Assembly (NCBI RefSeq): GCF_044793635.1
Contig: NZ_CP084992.1
Coordinates: 2,480,001-2,544,000 of the forward strand
Length of the DNA: 64,000 nt
Reading direction: 5' to 3'
From: Virgibacillus_F necropolis_A
Lineage (GTDB): Bacteria > Bacillota > Bacilli > Bacillales > Amphibacillaceae
Made by a program: the position numbers and the translations under genes. Positions 42,925 to 51,622 of this stretch are shown in pieces. The number at the start of each line of letters is the position of its first letter. Position 1 is the first letter of the stretch. The notes below the pieces were generated by a model that did not search any database, had not been told where the DNA came from, and saw only the letters and a program-made list of their open reading frames with translations.

Positions 42925-42945
42925 AGGTATTTAAATCATAAGAGC

Positions 42946-44217
42946 TTAACCTTTTCTAACTCGTATTGCGTTCGCGTGTGCGGTTAATCCTTCAGCCTCA
43001 GCCAATGTAACGATGGAGTCGGCCGCGGCAGAGAGTGCACTTTGCGTATACTGAATGACACTCGACTTTTTAACAAAATCGTAAACGCCAAGCGGAGAAG
43101 CAAATGCGGCTGTACCATTTGTGGGTAGCGTATGGTTAGGTCCAGCGAAATAATCTCCTAATGCCTCTGGTGAATAATTCCCCAAAAATATTGCTCCCGC
43201 ATTTTTAATCTCAGATAAAGCGTTATAGGGATCACTGATCATGAGCTGCAAATGTTCAGGTGCAATTTCATTTACAACCTCAAAGGCTTCATCAAGCGTT
43301 GGGCAAACAATCATGCGTCCGTTACGTTCTAGTGACACTTGGATAATATCTTTTCGATCAAGATCAGCCGTCTGCAATGTTACTTCTGTCTGGATAGCCT
43401 CTGCTAGCTCTTCAGAAGTAGCGATGCATATTGCGCTAGCTTCTTCGTCATGTTCTGCTTGAGAGAGTAAGTCTGCAGCAACAAAACGAGGGTTTGCAGA
43501 TGCGTCAGCAACAATACAGATCTCACTTGGACCAGCAATCATATCAATCGATACATCGCCATAAACCACTTTTTTTGCCTGGGCTACATAGGTATTACCT
43601 GGACCCACGATTTTGTTTACCTTTTCAATCGTTTCTGTTCCATAGGCTAGGGCAGCGATAGCCTGAGCGCCACCAATCTTATAAATTCGATCAACACCAA
43701 CTACCTGTGCTGCTACAAGGACATATGGATTTATTGTTCCATTTGCTTGTGGCGGTGTGACAATGCTAATGGACGGAACGCCTGCGAGTTTAGCAGGAAT
43801 TACATTCATGAGAACTGTAGAAGGATATGCAGCTTTTCCACCAGGTACGTAGACACCTACACGCTCAAGAGGGGTAACCTTTTGTCCTACATACACATCA
43901 CTTTGTTCGCCAATGAACCAGGAGTTTTGTTCTTGTGCCTTATGAAAGGTGGTGATATTTTTCTGTGCTTCTTTAAGTGCCTGGATAAAGGATTCACCAA
44001 CTAATTCACGTGCATCTTTCATTTCCTGTTGACTGACTTGTAGGTCGGTGAGCGAAACACCATCAAATTGCTTTGTATAATCGAACAGAGCTTTGTCACC
44101 TTGCTCACTCACTGCAGTAATAATTTGTTCGACACGCATGCGCACTGATTGCTTATGCTTGATCCCAGTTGAACTGCTCTTCTTTGATAAAAACTCCGAT
44201 TTCGTTACGACTTTCAT
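42946..44217 (-). CDS. hisD: Histidinol dehydrogenase
   Basis: The 423-residue zinc enzyme oxidises histidinol to histidine (last two steps). Family motifs are visible: VYVPGGKAAYPSTVLMNVIP, IDMIAGPSEICIVAD, LSQAEHDEEASAI and the C-terminal ALGDYFAGPNHTLPTNGTA with metal ligands. The ATG follows GGGGTGAT, 6 bases after hisG. Confidence 0.97.
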   Translation of the reverse strand: MKVVTKSEFLSKKSSSTGIKHKQSVRMRVEQIITAVSEQGDKALFDYTKQFDGVSLTDLQVSQQEMKDARELVGESFIQALKEAQKNITTFHKAQEQNSWFIGEQSDVYVGQKVTPLERVGVYVPGGKAAYPSTVLMNVIPAKLAGVPSISIVTPPQANGTINPYVLVAAQVVGVDRIYKIGGAQAIAALAYGTETIEKVNKIVGPGNTYVAQAKKVVYGDVSIDMIAGPSEICIVADASANPRFVAADLLSQAEHDEEASAICIATSEELAEAIQTEVTLQTADLDRKDIIQVSLERNGRMIVCPTLDEAFEVVNEIAPEHLQLMISDPYNALSEIKNAGAIFLGNYSPEALGDYFAGPNHTLPTNGTAAFASPLGVYDFVKKSSVIQYTQSALSAAADSIVTLAEAEGLTAHANAIRVRKG

Positions 44218-44223
44218 TTTTTA

Positions 44224-44850
44224 TCACCCCAATACATTTCGTAGTCGATTTAATATGTCATGAATACGGGTTGACTTTGTCGCAAAGCTTGCTTTATTGA
44301 CAATGAGTCGTGTGCTAATTTGATCAATTGTTTCAAATACGCTTAATCCGTTTTCTTTTAGTGTGGTTCCAGTTTCCATAATGTCTACAATTACATCAGC
44401 CATTCCAATTAAAGGTGCTAATTCTACAGAGCCATTTAGTTTAATCGTTTGGATCTGTTTTCCTTTCTTTTGGAAAAATGAAGACGCTATTCTCGGATAC
44501 TTAGAAGCAACAGTTAGCTTTTGTTTTTCGGTATAAGTCTGTTTATCTACTCCTGCAACTACAAATTGACATGCACCCAATTTTAAATCCATCATGTCAT
44601 ATAGATTTGAATTTGATTCCTGGATATTATCTTTTCCGGCAATACCAAGGTCAGCAGCACCGGTGTCCACATAAGTAGGAACATCTATTGCTTTCACGTA
44701 AACCATTTTTATTCCCATGGTATGATCATAGAAAATTAACTTCCTAGATTTAGGGTGAAAATCTTCAAACTGGATACCCGCTTGAGATAACAAATCAATT
44801 GCCTGTATTGCTGTTCGCCCCTTCCCAAGGGCTAGAGTTAGGTAATCCAA
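44224..44850 (-). CDS. hisG: ATP phosphoribosyltransferase, short-form catalytic subunit
   Basis: The 208-residue short form catalyses the first committed step and lacks the C-terminal regulatory domain. Motifs are LALGKGRTA near the start, VDTGAADLGIAGKDN and the PRPP loop ADVIVDIMETGTTLKENGL. The start is TTG directly after the hisZ stop. It needs HisZ for activity and feedback control, and hisZ is the adjacent gene. Confidence 0.97.
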   Translation of the reverse strand: MDYLTLALGKGRTAIQAIDLLSQAGIQFEDFHPKSRKLIFYDHTMGIKMVYVKAIDVPTYVDTGAADLGIAGKDNIQESNSNLYDMMDLKLGACQFVVAGVDKQTYTEKQKLTVASKYPRIASSFFQKKGKQIQTIKLNGSVELAPLIGMADVIVDIMETGTTLKENGLSVFETIDQISTRLIVNKASFATKSTRIHDILNRLRNVLG

Positions 44851-46101
44851 TTATATTTCCTCCTTGTTGCGTAAAAGCAGTTCCAATAGATTATGAGAAT
44901 TAGAAAATGATGTGGTCCCTCGAATACCCTCAACTACTTGTTCCGAATTTTTGTATCGAATGATAATTGTTCCTTCTAATAAAAAGGCATCCTCAGATTG
45001 TGACGTAACAATGACACGTAATCCATTCTCCCTTAGCATTTCAGCAGTTTGAATTGCTTCCTTTTGTCGCTTGCCATCATATGTCAGCACTGCATCTATA
45101 TGTGGTATGTCAGGTTTGAAAAGGTTATTTTGAGTAAGTGCTTCAAGTAATGCATCACTATCACATGCAAAGCCGATTGCTGGGAGTGCGCGTCCCATCT
45201 GTGATGCTAGTTGATCGTATCTTCCACCCATCAATACTGGTTTTCCTACGTTTTCTACATACCCCTGAAAAATAATGCCTGAGTAATAATCCATATGATT
45301 GATCAGACCTAAATCAAGTGATACGTATTTATCCACTTTGTATAGCTCTAACATGTGGTGTAATGCTTCTAGTTTTCGTATTTCTTCTAACATGGAACCA
45401 CTTAATGAAAGAGCTTTAGCACTTTCAATTACTTCATTAAATTCGCCATATAAATATGGGATTTGTATAAGTAGCTGACATAAGGCTTCGGGTAACTCTC
45501 GTTCAGCTAAAAAAAGTTCCAACTCCGATATATTTTTTGCCCGAATGAGCGATTGCAGCTCCTTTCTTTCAGTTTCAGTAAGTGAAACCTGTTCTAATAA
45601 TGGTCGAAAGAAGCTTGCTAAGCCAACTTGGATTCGAATCGAATCAAATCCTAAACTACGTAAAATCTGGGCTGCTAAAGTAATGACTTCCGAATCTGTT
45701 TCAGTGGAGCTTGGTGCAAAATTTTCCACACCAGCCTGTGTCCATTCTTTTTTCCCTTGTTGCTCATCAGACATCCGAAAAACATTTTCTATATAGAAAA
45801 GGCGTTGGTTTGAGAGCGGTATAGGAGAAGCTGCGGACACTTGCATCTTCGTGATTGGTATTGTGACATCCGGACGCATAACAAGTACTTTTCCAGAAGG
45901 ATCAATTATCTTTATCATGCTGTCAGGCTCAACAGTCCCTGTAATCGATTGATACAAATCATAGGATTCAAATGTCGGTGTTTTTATTTCGCTGTAACCA
46001 AAAGTTGAAAAATTATTTTTTATGATACGAAACAGGGATGCTTTTTTAGAGAACTCACCTGTACTCAAACCATCTGAACGGTCAATACTAGTTTGGTTCA
46101 A
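44851..46101 (-). CDS. hisZ: ATP phosphoribosyltransferase regulatory subunit
   Basis: The HisRS-like paralog (about 416 residues) activates the short HisG and senses histidine. It has class II synthetase motifs (MIKIIDPSGKVLVMRPDVT; NQRLFYIENVFR) but no anticodon domain. TTG 46101 is preferred because AAGGGTGA lies about 5 bases upstream; an in-frame GTG at 46119 has no ribosome site. It is the first gene of the leftward operon. Confidence 0.93.
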   Translation of the reverse strand: MNQTSIDRSDGLSTGEFSKKASLFRIIKNNFSTFGYSEIKTPTFESYDLYQSITGTVEPDSMIKIIDPSGKVLVMRPDVTIPITKMQVSAASPIPLSNQRLFYIENVFRMSDEQQGKKEWTQAGVENFAPSSTETDSEVITLAAQILRSLGFDSIRIQVGLASFFRPLLEQVSLTETERKELQSLIRAKNISELELFLAERELPEALCQLLIQIPYLYGEFNEVIESAKALSLSGSMLEEIRKLEALHHMLELYKVDKYVSLDLGLINHMDYYSGIIFQGYVENVGKPVLMGGRYDQLASQMGRALPAIGFACDSDALLEALTQNNLFKPDIPHIDAVLTYDGKRQKEAIQTAEMLRENGLRVIVTSQSEDAFLLEGTIIIRYKNSEQVVEGIRGTTSFSNSHNLLELLLRNKEEI

Positions 46102-46117
46102 GATAATCACCCTTTTC

Positions 46118-46188
46118 ACTTTATTGCTTTATCGCTTTATCTAATTAAAGTTATTTGATAGTATAGTAGGTAATAAAGAAAAAGTCAA
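46118..46188 (-). promoter_or_regulatory. Promoter region of the his operon, with a triple octamer
   Basis: Reading leftward, TTGACT (46188-46183) and TATACT (46165-46160) are 17 bases apart, a good sigma-A promoter. Downstream, near the transcription start, GATAAAGC-GATAAAGC-AATAAAGT forms three 8-base direct repeats, a candidate site for a his regulator. The divergent hisJ gene shares this 103-base region. Confidence 0.7.
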
Positions 46189-46204
46189 CACAAGGAGTGA
46201 GTTT

Positions 46205-47005
46205 ATGTTTGATTACCATGTTCACAGTAATTATTCCGCTGATTGTGATACACCTATGGAAAGAAGTATTGATCGTGCTATTAAGTTAGGCCTTAAAGAA
46301 ATTTGTTTCACAGAGCATATCGATTATGAATATCCAGATCCAACGATTGATTTTGACTTAAATCTATCAAGCTATGATACAAAAATAAAACAACTACAGG
46401 ATAGGTATTACGATTTTATTAAGATTAAAAAAGGCGTTGAAATAGGGGTTCAGCCGCATTTGCTAGATCGCTATGAACAATTGATGGGAAAAGAATCCTT
46501 TGATTTCGTCATCTGTTCCATGCATACAGCAAATAAAAAAGATCTGCATTCAGGTGAATTCTTCAAAGATATGACAACAGTGGAGGCCTATGAAACATAT
46601 TACAATGAGTTACTTTATTGTGTAAAAAATTATCAAAAGTACTCTATACTTGGACATATGGATCTGGTAAAACGATACAAAGCAGAACCAACAGGTAATG
46701 ATTTTTTTGACATTATATCTGCAATATTTAAACAAATAATTTATGATGGGAAAGGGATAGAACTAAATACATCAGGTATTCGATATGGTTTAAATAATGG
46801 GATGCCAAGTATCGATATTTTGAAATTATATGTTGACTTGGGTGGAGAAATAATTACGTTAGGGTCAGATTCACACGCTGAACAAACCATTTCGTTTCAG
46901 TTCAAGGAATCACTTGAATTATTAGAACAAATAGGTTTTCGTTATATTGCATCTTATGAAAACCAAGTTCCCACATTTCATGCTATAAAGAATATAAAAG
47001 CTTAA
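46205..47005 (+). CDS. hisJ: Histidinol-phosphatase (PHP type)
   Basis: The 266-residue PHP-family phosphatase makes histidinol from histidinol phosphate. Metal ligands are seen in DYHVHSNYSADC (HxH), FTEHIDYE, GVEIG, ICSMHTA, GHMDL and LGSDSHAEQ. It is divergently placed from hisZ and completes the pathway because HisB here is the monofunctional dehydratase. The ATG follows AAGGAG. Confidence 0.94.
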   Translation: MFDYHVHSNYSADCDTPMERSIDRAIKLGLKEICFTEHIDYEYPDPTIDFDLNLSSYDTKIKQLQDRYYDFIKIKKGVEIGVQPHLLDRYEQLMGKESFDFVICSMHTANKKDLHSGEFFKDMTTVEAYETYYNELLYCVKNYQKYSILGHMDLVKRYKAEPTGNDFFDIISAIFKQIIYDGKGIELNTSGIRYGLNNGMPSIDILKLYVDLGGEIITLGSDSHAEQTISFQFKESLELLEQIGFRYIASYENQVPTFHAIKNIKA

Positions 47006-47122
47006 AATTTCCCCTCTAATGCTAAGGCATTTAAGTATTTTAAATGATATAATATATACTGATTGGTTTATTCTAAACTTAAAATGCTAAACATAAACAT
47101 AGTAGGTAGGGGAGTAAGATTG

Positions 47123-47938
47123 TTGAAAAAGAAATACATTATACGAATGACAGCTTTCATAATCTTCATTGTTAGTATGGCTGTAATTACCTATATGCCT
47201 AATGAAGCTGAATCACAGGAACATCCTTCGCCTGCGACTGTTTTTGTTCATGGATATAAAGGGACATTTAACTCATTTGGCAACATGTTGTACCGTTTTG
47301 AAGAAAAGTATAACTGGGGAAATAAAGCGCTTATTTACCGGGTATCGAGTGAAGGAGATATAAGAGTTTTCAACTTGAATAAAGGAAAGACGGAGCCAGT
47401 TCTTATTCAGGTAATATTTGAAAATAACCGTGCAAGCTTTGAAGATAGTGCTAAATGGCTGTCATTTGTTCTGCATCATATGAAAAAACAGTATAACATC
47501 GATAAAGTAAACATCGTTGGCCATTCCATGGGTGGCTTAATTTCAGTCAAATATATTGAGGAATACCAGGACGACAGTCTGTATCCTGCAACTGAAAAAC
47601 TCATAACTATTGGTAGTCCTTTTGATGGTATATACAGTCAAACCTATTTCCAAATTAATCGCGATGCAGCTGCAACCGACCTGAAACCAGATTCAGCAGC
47701 ATTACAATTGCTACGCTCGACTAAACAAACAATCCCAGGTGATCTAAAGGTATTAAACATTGGCAGCACTGGCGATACAGTAGCAATGCCAAAAAGCGTG
47801 AATGCATTACGAATGATTATAGCACCGGATCAATTGGAAACAATTATGATCGAAAACAATGAATTGGGACACAGTGAATTACATGAAAATCAACGAGTAG
47901 ATCACTTGATAAAGTCATTTCTTTGGCACGATCATTAA
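47123..47938 (+). CDS. Alpha/beta hydrolase, DUF915 type, membrane-anchored or secreted
   Basis: The product is about 271 residues. The N-terminus is a basic signal or anchor segment (MKKKYIIRMTAFIIFIVSMA). The hydrolase shows VFVHGYKGTFNSFG (oxyanion loop) and the nucleophile elbow NIVGHSMGGLIS; a His in LGHSELHENQRVDHL completes the triad. DUF915 proteins are cell-surface esterase/lipase-like enzymes of Firmicutes. TTG 47123 or 47120 follows AGGGGAG; there is no ATG at a better distance. It is monocistronic. Confidence 0.8.
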   Translation: MKKKYIIRMTAFIIFIVSMAVITYMPNEAESQEHPSPATVFVHGYKGTFNSFGNMLYRFEEKYNWGNKALIYRVSSEGDIRVFNLNKGKTEPVLIQVIFENNRASFEDSAKWLSFVLHHMKKQYNIDKVNIVGHSMGGLISVKYIEEYQDDSLYPATEKLITIGSPFDGIYSQTYFQINRDAAATDLKPDSAALQLLRSTKQTIPGDLKVLNIGSTGDTVAMPKSVNALRMIIAPDQLETIMIENNELGHSELHENQRVDHLIKSFLWHDH

Positions 47939-48038
47939 AAACGTCGAATAGTATAGTCGTACGAAATTATTATAAAAAAATCTAAGACTTTTCGCCTTGT
48001 GGCAGAATAGGTCAATATTTCTAAAAGGAATGATTTGA

Positions 48039-48959
48039 GTGGAAAATTATCATCATACGTATGAAAAATTAATTGAAATTACATCTGAGAAAAATGTGAT
48101 GGTGAATGAACACTTGAACAAACATACATATACACGATTAGGTGGGAAGGCAGATTATTTTGTAACTCCTGAAACTTATGAACAAGTACAGGATATAGTT
48201 AAGTTTGCCAACACGGAAAAATTACCATTCACATTACTCGGCAATGGTTCTAATTTAATTGTTAAAGATGGTGGGATCCGTGGAATCGTATTAAATCTGA
48301 AGCAATTAACATCTATTCAAACTGACAATACAACAATAGTAGCACAAAGTGGTGCAAGAATTATTGATACATCACGCGCGGCACTAGCTCAAAGCCTAAC
48401 AGGGCTTGAGTTCGCATGTGGGATTCCAGGTTCTGTTGGTGGAGCGCTTTTCATGAATGCGGGTGCGTATGGCGGTGAAATCAAGGATGTATTAGAAAGT
48501 ACCTTGGTGGTGGACCGAGAAGGCAATTTGCTTGAGCTTTCAGCAGAGGATTTAGACTTGGATTACCGTACCAGTAACATTCCTGATAATGGATATATTG
48601 TGTTAGAAGCAACATTTTCCATGAAAAGAGGGGACTATGACGAAATTAAATCAATTATGGATGATCTAACGTTTAAAAGAGAATCCAAGCAACCTCTGGA
48701 GTATCCATCTTGTGGTAGCGTGTTTAAACGGCCACCAGGCTACTTTGCTGGGAAATTGATTCAGGACAGTGGTCTCCAAGGGAAGCAAATAGGAGGAGCG
48801 CAAGTATCTAAGAAGCATGCTGGGTTTATCGTGAATATAGACAAATCTTCTGCAGAGGAATATATAGGCCTTATTCATTTTGTTCAAGACACTGTGAAAG
48901 AAAAGTTCGGGGTAAGTCTGGAACGTGAAGTTAAGATAATTGGAGAAGACCTGAAATAG
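48039..48959 (+). CDS. murB: UDP-N-acetylenolpyruvoylglucosamine reductase
   Basis: The 306-residue FAD enzyme makes UDP-MurNAc for peptidoglycan. It has an FAD-binding PCMH fold with LPFTLLGNGSNLIVKDGGI and CGIPGSVGGALFMNAGAYGG, and the C-terminal SCGSVFKRPPGYFAGKLI with the catalytic Ser, as in type II MurB. It starts with GTG at 48039. It stands apart from other cell-wall genes. Confidence 0.96.
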   Translation: MENYHHTYEKLIEITSEKNVMVNEHLNKHTYTRLGGKADYFVTPETYEQVQDIVKFANTEKLPFTLLGNGSNLIVKDGGIRGIVLNLKQLTSIQTDNTTIVAQSGARIIDTSRAALAQSLTGLEFACGIPGSVGGALFMNAGAYGGEIKDVLESTLVVDREGNLLELSAEDLDLDYRTSNIPDNGYIVLEATFSMKRGDYDEIKSIMDDLTFKRESKQPLEYPSCGSVFKRPPGYFAGKLIQDSGLQGKQIGGAQVSKKHAGFIVNIDKSSAEEYIGLIHFVQDTVKEKFGVSLEREVKIIGEDLK

Positions 48960-49026
48960 AGAAGTTGTGGATATTTGTTAGCGACAAGTTAAAGGATATG
49001 CATAGTTAAACTTAAGGGTAAAATAA

Positions 49027-49065
49027 AAAGCTGATCCCAGGATTTTCATCCATGGGTCAGCTTTT
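49027..49065. terminator. Bidirectional terminator between murB and ehuA
   Basis: AAAGCTGATCCCA and TGGGTCAGCTTTT form a 13-bp stem with A/T tracts on both sides, placed between two convergent genes. Confidence 0.85.
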
Positions 49066-49071
49066 CGTTTC

Positions 49072-49842
49072 TTATGTCCTAAACCGATGTAAAAAGCTCT
49101 GCAGCCTTTCGTTCTCGGAATTCTCTAGAACTTCAATTGGTGGTCCTTCTTCTGCAATGACACCATTGTCCAGAAATAAGATTCGATCCGCAATATCACG
49201 GGCGAATTCCATTTCGTGTGTAACGAGCACCATCGCCATTTCACCTTCTTTGGCAATTTCGCGTATTACCTCAAGTACTTCGCCGACTAACTCTGGATCT
49301 AATGCCGATGTAACCTCATCAAACAACATTATTTTAGGTCGCATAACTAAAGCACGGGCCATTGCCACACGTTGTTTTTGCCCACCTGAAAGTTGGCTTG
49401 GATAATTATCCAGCTTATCGCCAAGTCCAACTTTTTCTAACATTTCAATCGAACGTTGTTTAGCAGCCTTTTTATCTTCCCTTTGTACATGTATGGGGGC
49501 AGTCATACAGTTTTCTAAAATGGTCATGTGCGGGAATAGGTTGAAGTGTTGAAAAACCATCCCGATATCACCGCGTACCTGACGTAAATGCTTTTCATTT
49601 GCTGGGACAAGCTGCTCGCCCTTTTTCATGTGCCATAGATTTTTTCCATCTACAATAATGCTACCTGCTGTTGGTTGTTCTAAAGTCATCAGCATGCGAA
49701 TAATGGTTGTTTTACCAGAACCACTTGGACCTATAACTGCAACCTTTTCAGCTGGTTTAATATCCAAATTAATTCCTTTTAGTACTTCTACATCTCCAAA
49801 AGCCTTATGGACATCCTGGTATCTTACAATAGGTTCAGACAT
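49072..49842 (-). CDS. ehuA: Ectoine/hydroxyectoine ABC transporter ATPase
   Basis: The 256-residue ATPase belongs to the polar amino-acid importer class. Walker A is GPSGSGKTT (about 37-45), the signature LSGGQKQRVAMARAL, Walker B IMLFDEVTSALD and the switch His in VLVTHEMEFAR. It is the last gene of ehuB-C-D-A. It is assigned to ectoine uptake mainly because of the binding protein. It is separated from ehuD by 240 bases holding a 20-bp-periodic array. Confidence 0.85.
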   Translation of the reverse strand: MSEPIVRYQDVHKAFGDVEVLKGINLDIKPAEKVAVIGPSGSGKTTIIRMLMTLEQPTAGSIIVDGKNLWHMKKGEQLVPANEKHLRQVRGDIGMVFQHFNLFPHMTILENCMTAPIHVQREDKKAAKQRSIEMLEKVGLGDKLDNYPSQLSGGQKQRVAMARALVMRPKIMLFDEVTSALDPELVGEVLEVIREIAKEGEMAMVLVTHEMEFARDIADRILFLDNGVIAEEGPPIEVLENSENERLQSFLHRFRT

Positions 49843-49965
49843 TACATCACTACTCCTTTTCGTTCTTTTAAGTCGGAAGTTATACGTTTTTTACGGTTGT
49901 TTGCTGATCTAATTGCCTAATATGTTGTTTTTATAAGAAAAAGTTTTCGTTGAACGAGTCGATAT

Positions 49966-50065
49966 CCGCCAATCCACGAATATAACAGCTGATTTTCAAG
50001 AATACCGGCCAATCTTCAAATATATCGGCCGTTTCGAAAATATATCCGCCGTTATGGGAAACAGC
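49966..50065. repeat. Five-unit 20-bp-periodic degenerate array between ehuA and ehuD
   Basis: Five consecutive 20-base units share the pattern TCSGCCRATTTTCAAATATA: for example TCCGCCAATCCACGAATATA, CCGGCCAATCTTCAAATATA and TCGGCCGTTTCGAAAATATA. The spacing is exact although the sequence is degenerate. Similar units occur at 20551-20610. It lies in the transcribed gap between ehuD and ehuA and carries no ORF. Confidence 0.55.
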
Positions 50066-50082
50066 CCGCTCCGCTTTTCTTC

Positions 50083-50784
50083 TTAATTTGCTTTACTTCC
50101 TGTTGGTGCTTTTTTATCAAAACGTCGATTGAATTTACGTTCAAGTTTATTAATTAATATTGCAGATGGATAACTTAACACTAGGAATAGGATTGCCACA
50201 ATTGTTAGTGGCTCTAGATACTTCCAGTGCTGAGCACCATAGTTATTTGCCATAGCGAGAATACCTACAACACCTACAGTTGATGCTAATGGAACCTCTT
50301 TAAACATAATAATTAAATAGTTTCCTAGCATTGGAATAGTAGGAGGTATAGCTTGTGGCAAAATTATCTTTGTCCATTTTCTTCTGGTAGAAAAGTTTAA
50401 TGCTCTGGATGCTTCCCACTGTCCCTTGTCCACACCTTCAATTCCGGTTCGATACACTTCTCCAATATACGTGCTATAGTGAATACCCAGACCTAGTACC
50501 GCACTTGTAAATGGATCCAATGTTACTCCGACAACAGGTACCATTGGCCATGCGTAATAGATAAAGAATAATTGTACCAAAGGTGGGGTGGAACGAATAA
50601 ATTCCATTATCCAAAATAAAACCCATCTAATTGGTCTTATTGGTATTTGCCTCGTAAGTGTCCAAAAGAATCCAAAGATTAATGCAAATAAGTAACATGC
50701 AATTGTTAATGCAACGGTTATGGCTAAACCTTCTAATACTACAGGGAAAGCTTCGAGAAATACATCCCAACTCCAATTACCCAT
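50083..50784 (-). CDS. ehuD: Ectoine/hydroxyectoine ABC transporter permease
   Basis: The 233-residue permease of the HisM/GlnP type has five spans and the cytoplasmic EAA loop EASRALNFSTRRKWTKIILPQA. It begins MGNWSWDVFLEAFPVVLEGL. Its ATG overlaps the ehuC stop (TAATG), indicating coupling. With EhuC it forms the membrane channel. Confidence 0.87.
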   Translation of the reverse strand: MGNWSWDVFLEAFPVVLEGLAITVALTIACYLFALIFGFFWTLTRQIPIRPIRWVLFWIMEFIRSTPPLVQLFFIYYAWPMVPVVGVTLDPFTSAVLGLGIHYSTYIGEVYRTGIEGVDKGQWEASRALNFSTRRKWTKIILPQAIPPTIPMLGNYLIIMFKEVPLASTVGVVGILAMANNYGAQHWKYLEPLTIVAILFLVLSYPSAILINKLERKFNRRFDKKAPTGSKAN

Positions 50785-51452
50785 TAGCTTGCCACCCCTT
50801 TCTTAGAAGCACTTTCCATTTTCTTTGTAAGCCAAATTAATGGTAGAGCAAGAATGAAATAGAATACTAGAACCAACAAATAGACTGTTGGTGCTTGAGA
50901 AAGATTAGAGCTTCTCAACAGATCTCCGTAATATAAAATATCTGCCAAGCCTATTAATGATACCAGTGATGTAGATTTTAACATCAGAATAAGATAGTTT
51001 CCGAATTCAGGAAGCATCATTCTAAGGGCTTGAGGGAAAATTACAAATCTCATGCGTTGAAAACGCGACATGTTTAGTGCTGTAGAAGCTTCCGTTTGTC
51101 CTTTTGCGACATTTAAAATCGAACCACGAACAACTTCAGACATGTATGCTCCGTAGTTTAATGAAATGGCAAGTACACCAGCCCAGAAATCACTACCTAT
51201 TTCGATACCAAATAAAATAGGTAATGCATAGTAAAGCCAGAATAATTGTACGATTAAAGATGTCCCACGAAAAACTTCTACATAGAAGCCAGTGAACTTA
51301 CGGAGAATAACGTTATTTGAAAGGCGGCAAAACCCTGCAATAAATGCCATTAGATACCCTAATACTATCGAGGCTAGAAGTACCTTAACTGTAATTTCTA
51401 CACCTTTCATTAAAATGGGGAAAATTTCAATTATTGCATCGATGGTAATCAC
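50784..51452 (-). CDS. ehuC: Ectoine/hydroxyectoine ABC transporter permease
   Basis: The 222-residue second permease has five spans and the EAA loop EASTALNMSRFQRMRFVIFPQA. The exact start is unclear: GTG 51452 overlaps the AAGGAG ribosome site, and the first ATG in frame is 14 codons later without one. It follows ehuB by 170 bases, across a strong hairpin that should lower permease expression relative to the binding protein. Confidence 0.85.
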   Translation of the reverse strand: MITIDAIIEIFPILMKGVEITVKVLLASIVLGYLMAFIAGFCRLSNNVILRKFTGFYVEVFRGTSLIVQLFWLYYALPILFGIEIGSDFWAGVLAISLNYGAYMSEVVRGSILNVAKGQTEASTALNMSRFQRMRFVIFPQALRMMLPEFGNYLILMLKSTSLVSLIGLADILYYGDLLRSSNLSQAPTVYLLVLVFYFILALPLIWLTKKMESASKKGVAS

Positions 51453-51483
51453 TCCTTCTTTGTTGTTATATTTTTAAAACAAA

Positions 51484-51540
51484 AAGCATAGGGTCTGACC
51501 CCCCTGGGTGGGGGAGCCGGACCCTATGGAGTCTATGCTT
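51484..51540 (-). terminator. Intercistronic hairpin/terminator between ehuB and ehuC
   Basis: AGCATAGGGTC pairs with GACCCTAT and TATGCT around a GC-rich inner stem (CCCCC/GGGGG). Read leftward it ends in TTTTTGTTTT. It probably terminates part of the transcripts after ehuB. Confidence 0.85.
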
Positions 51541-51622
51541 TATACTTTAAGAAAGTATAAGCCTTTATTAAGTAGAAATGTAGAAAATTTAAGGCGTTCT
51601 AATATGTTAAAAGGCCCAATTT

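Noticed and set aside
49966..50065. CRISPR array
   Set aside because: Units are 20 bases with no unique spacers between them, they are degenerate, and there are no cas genes.
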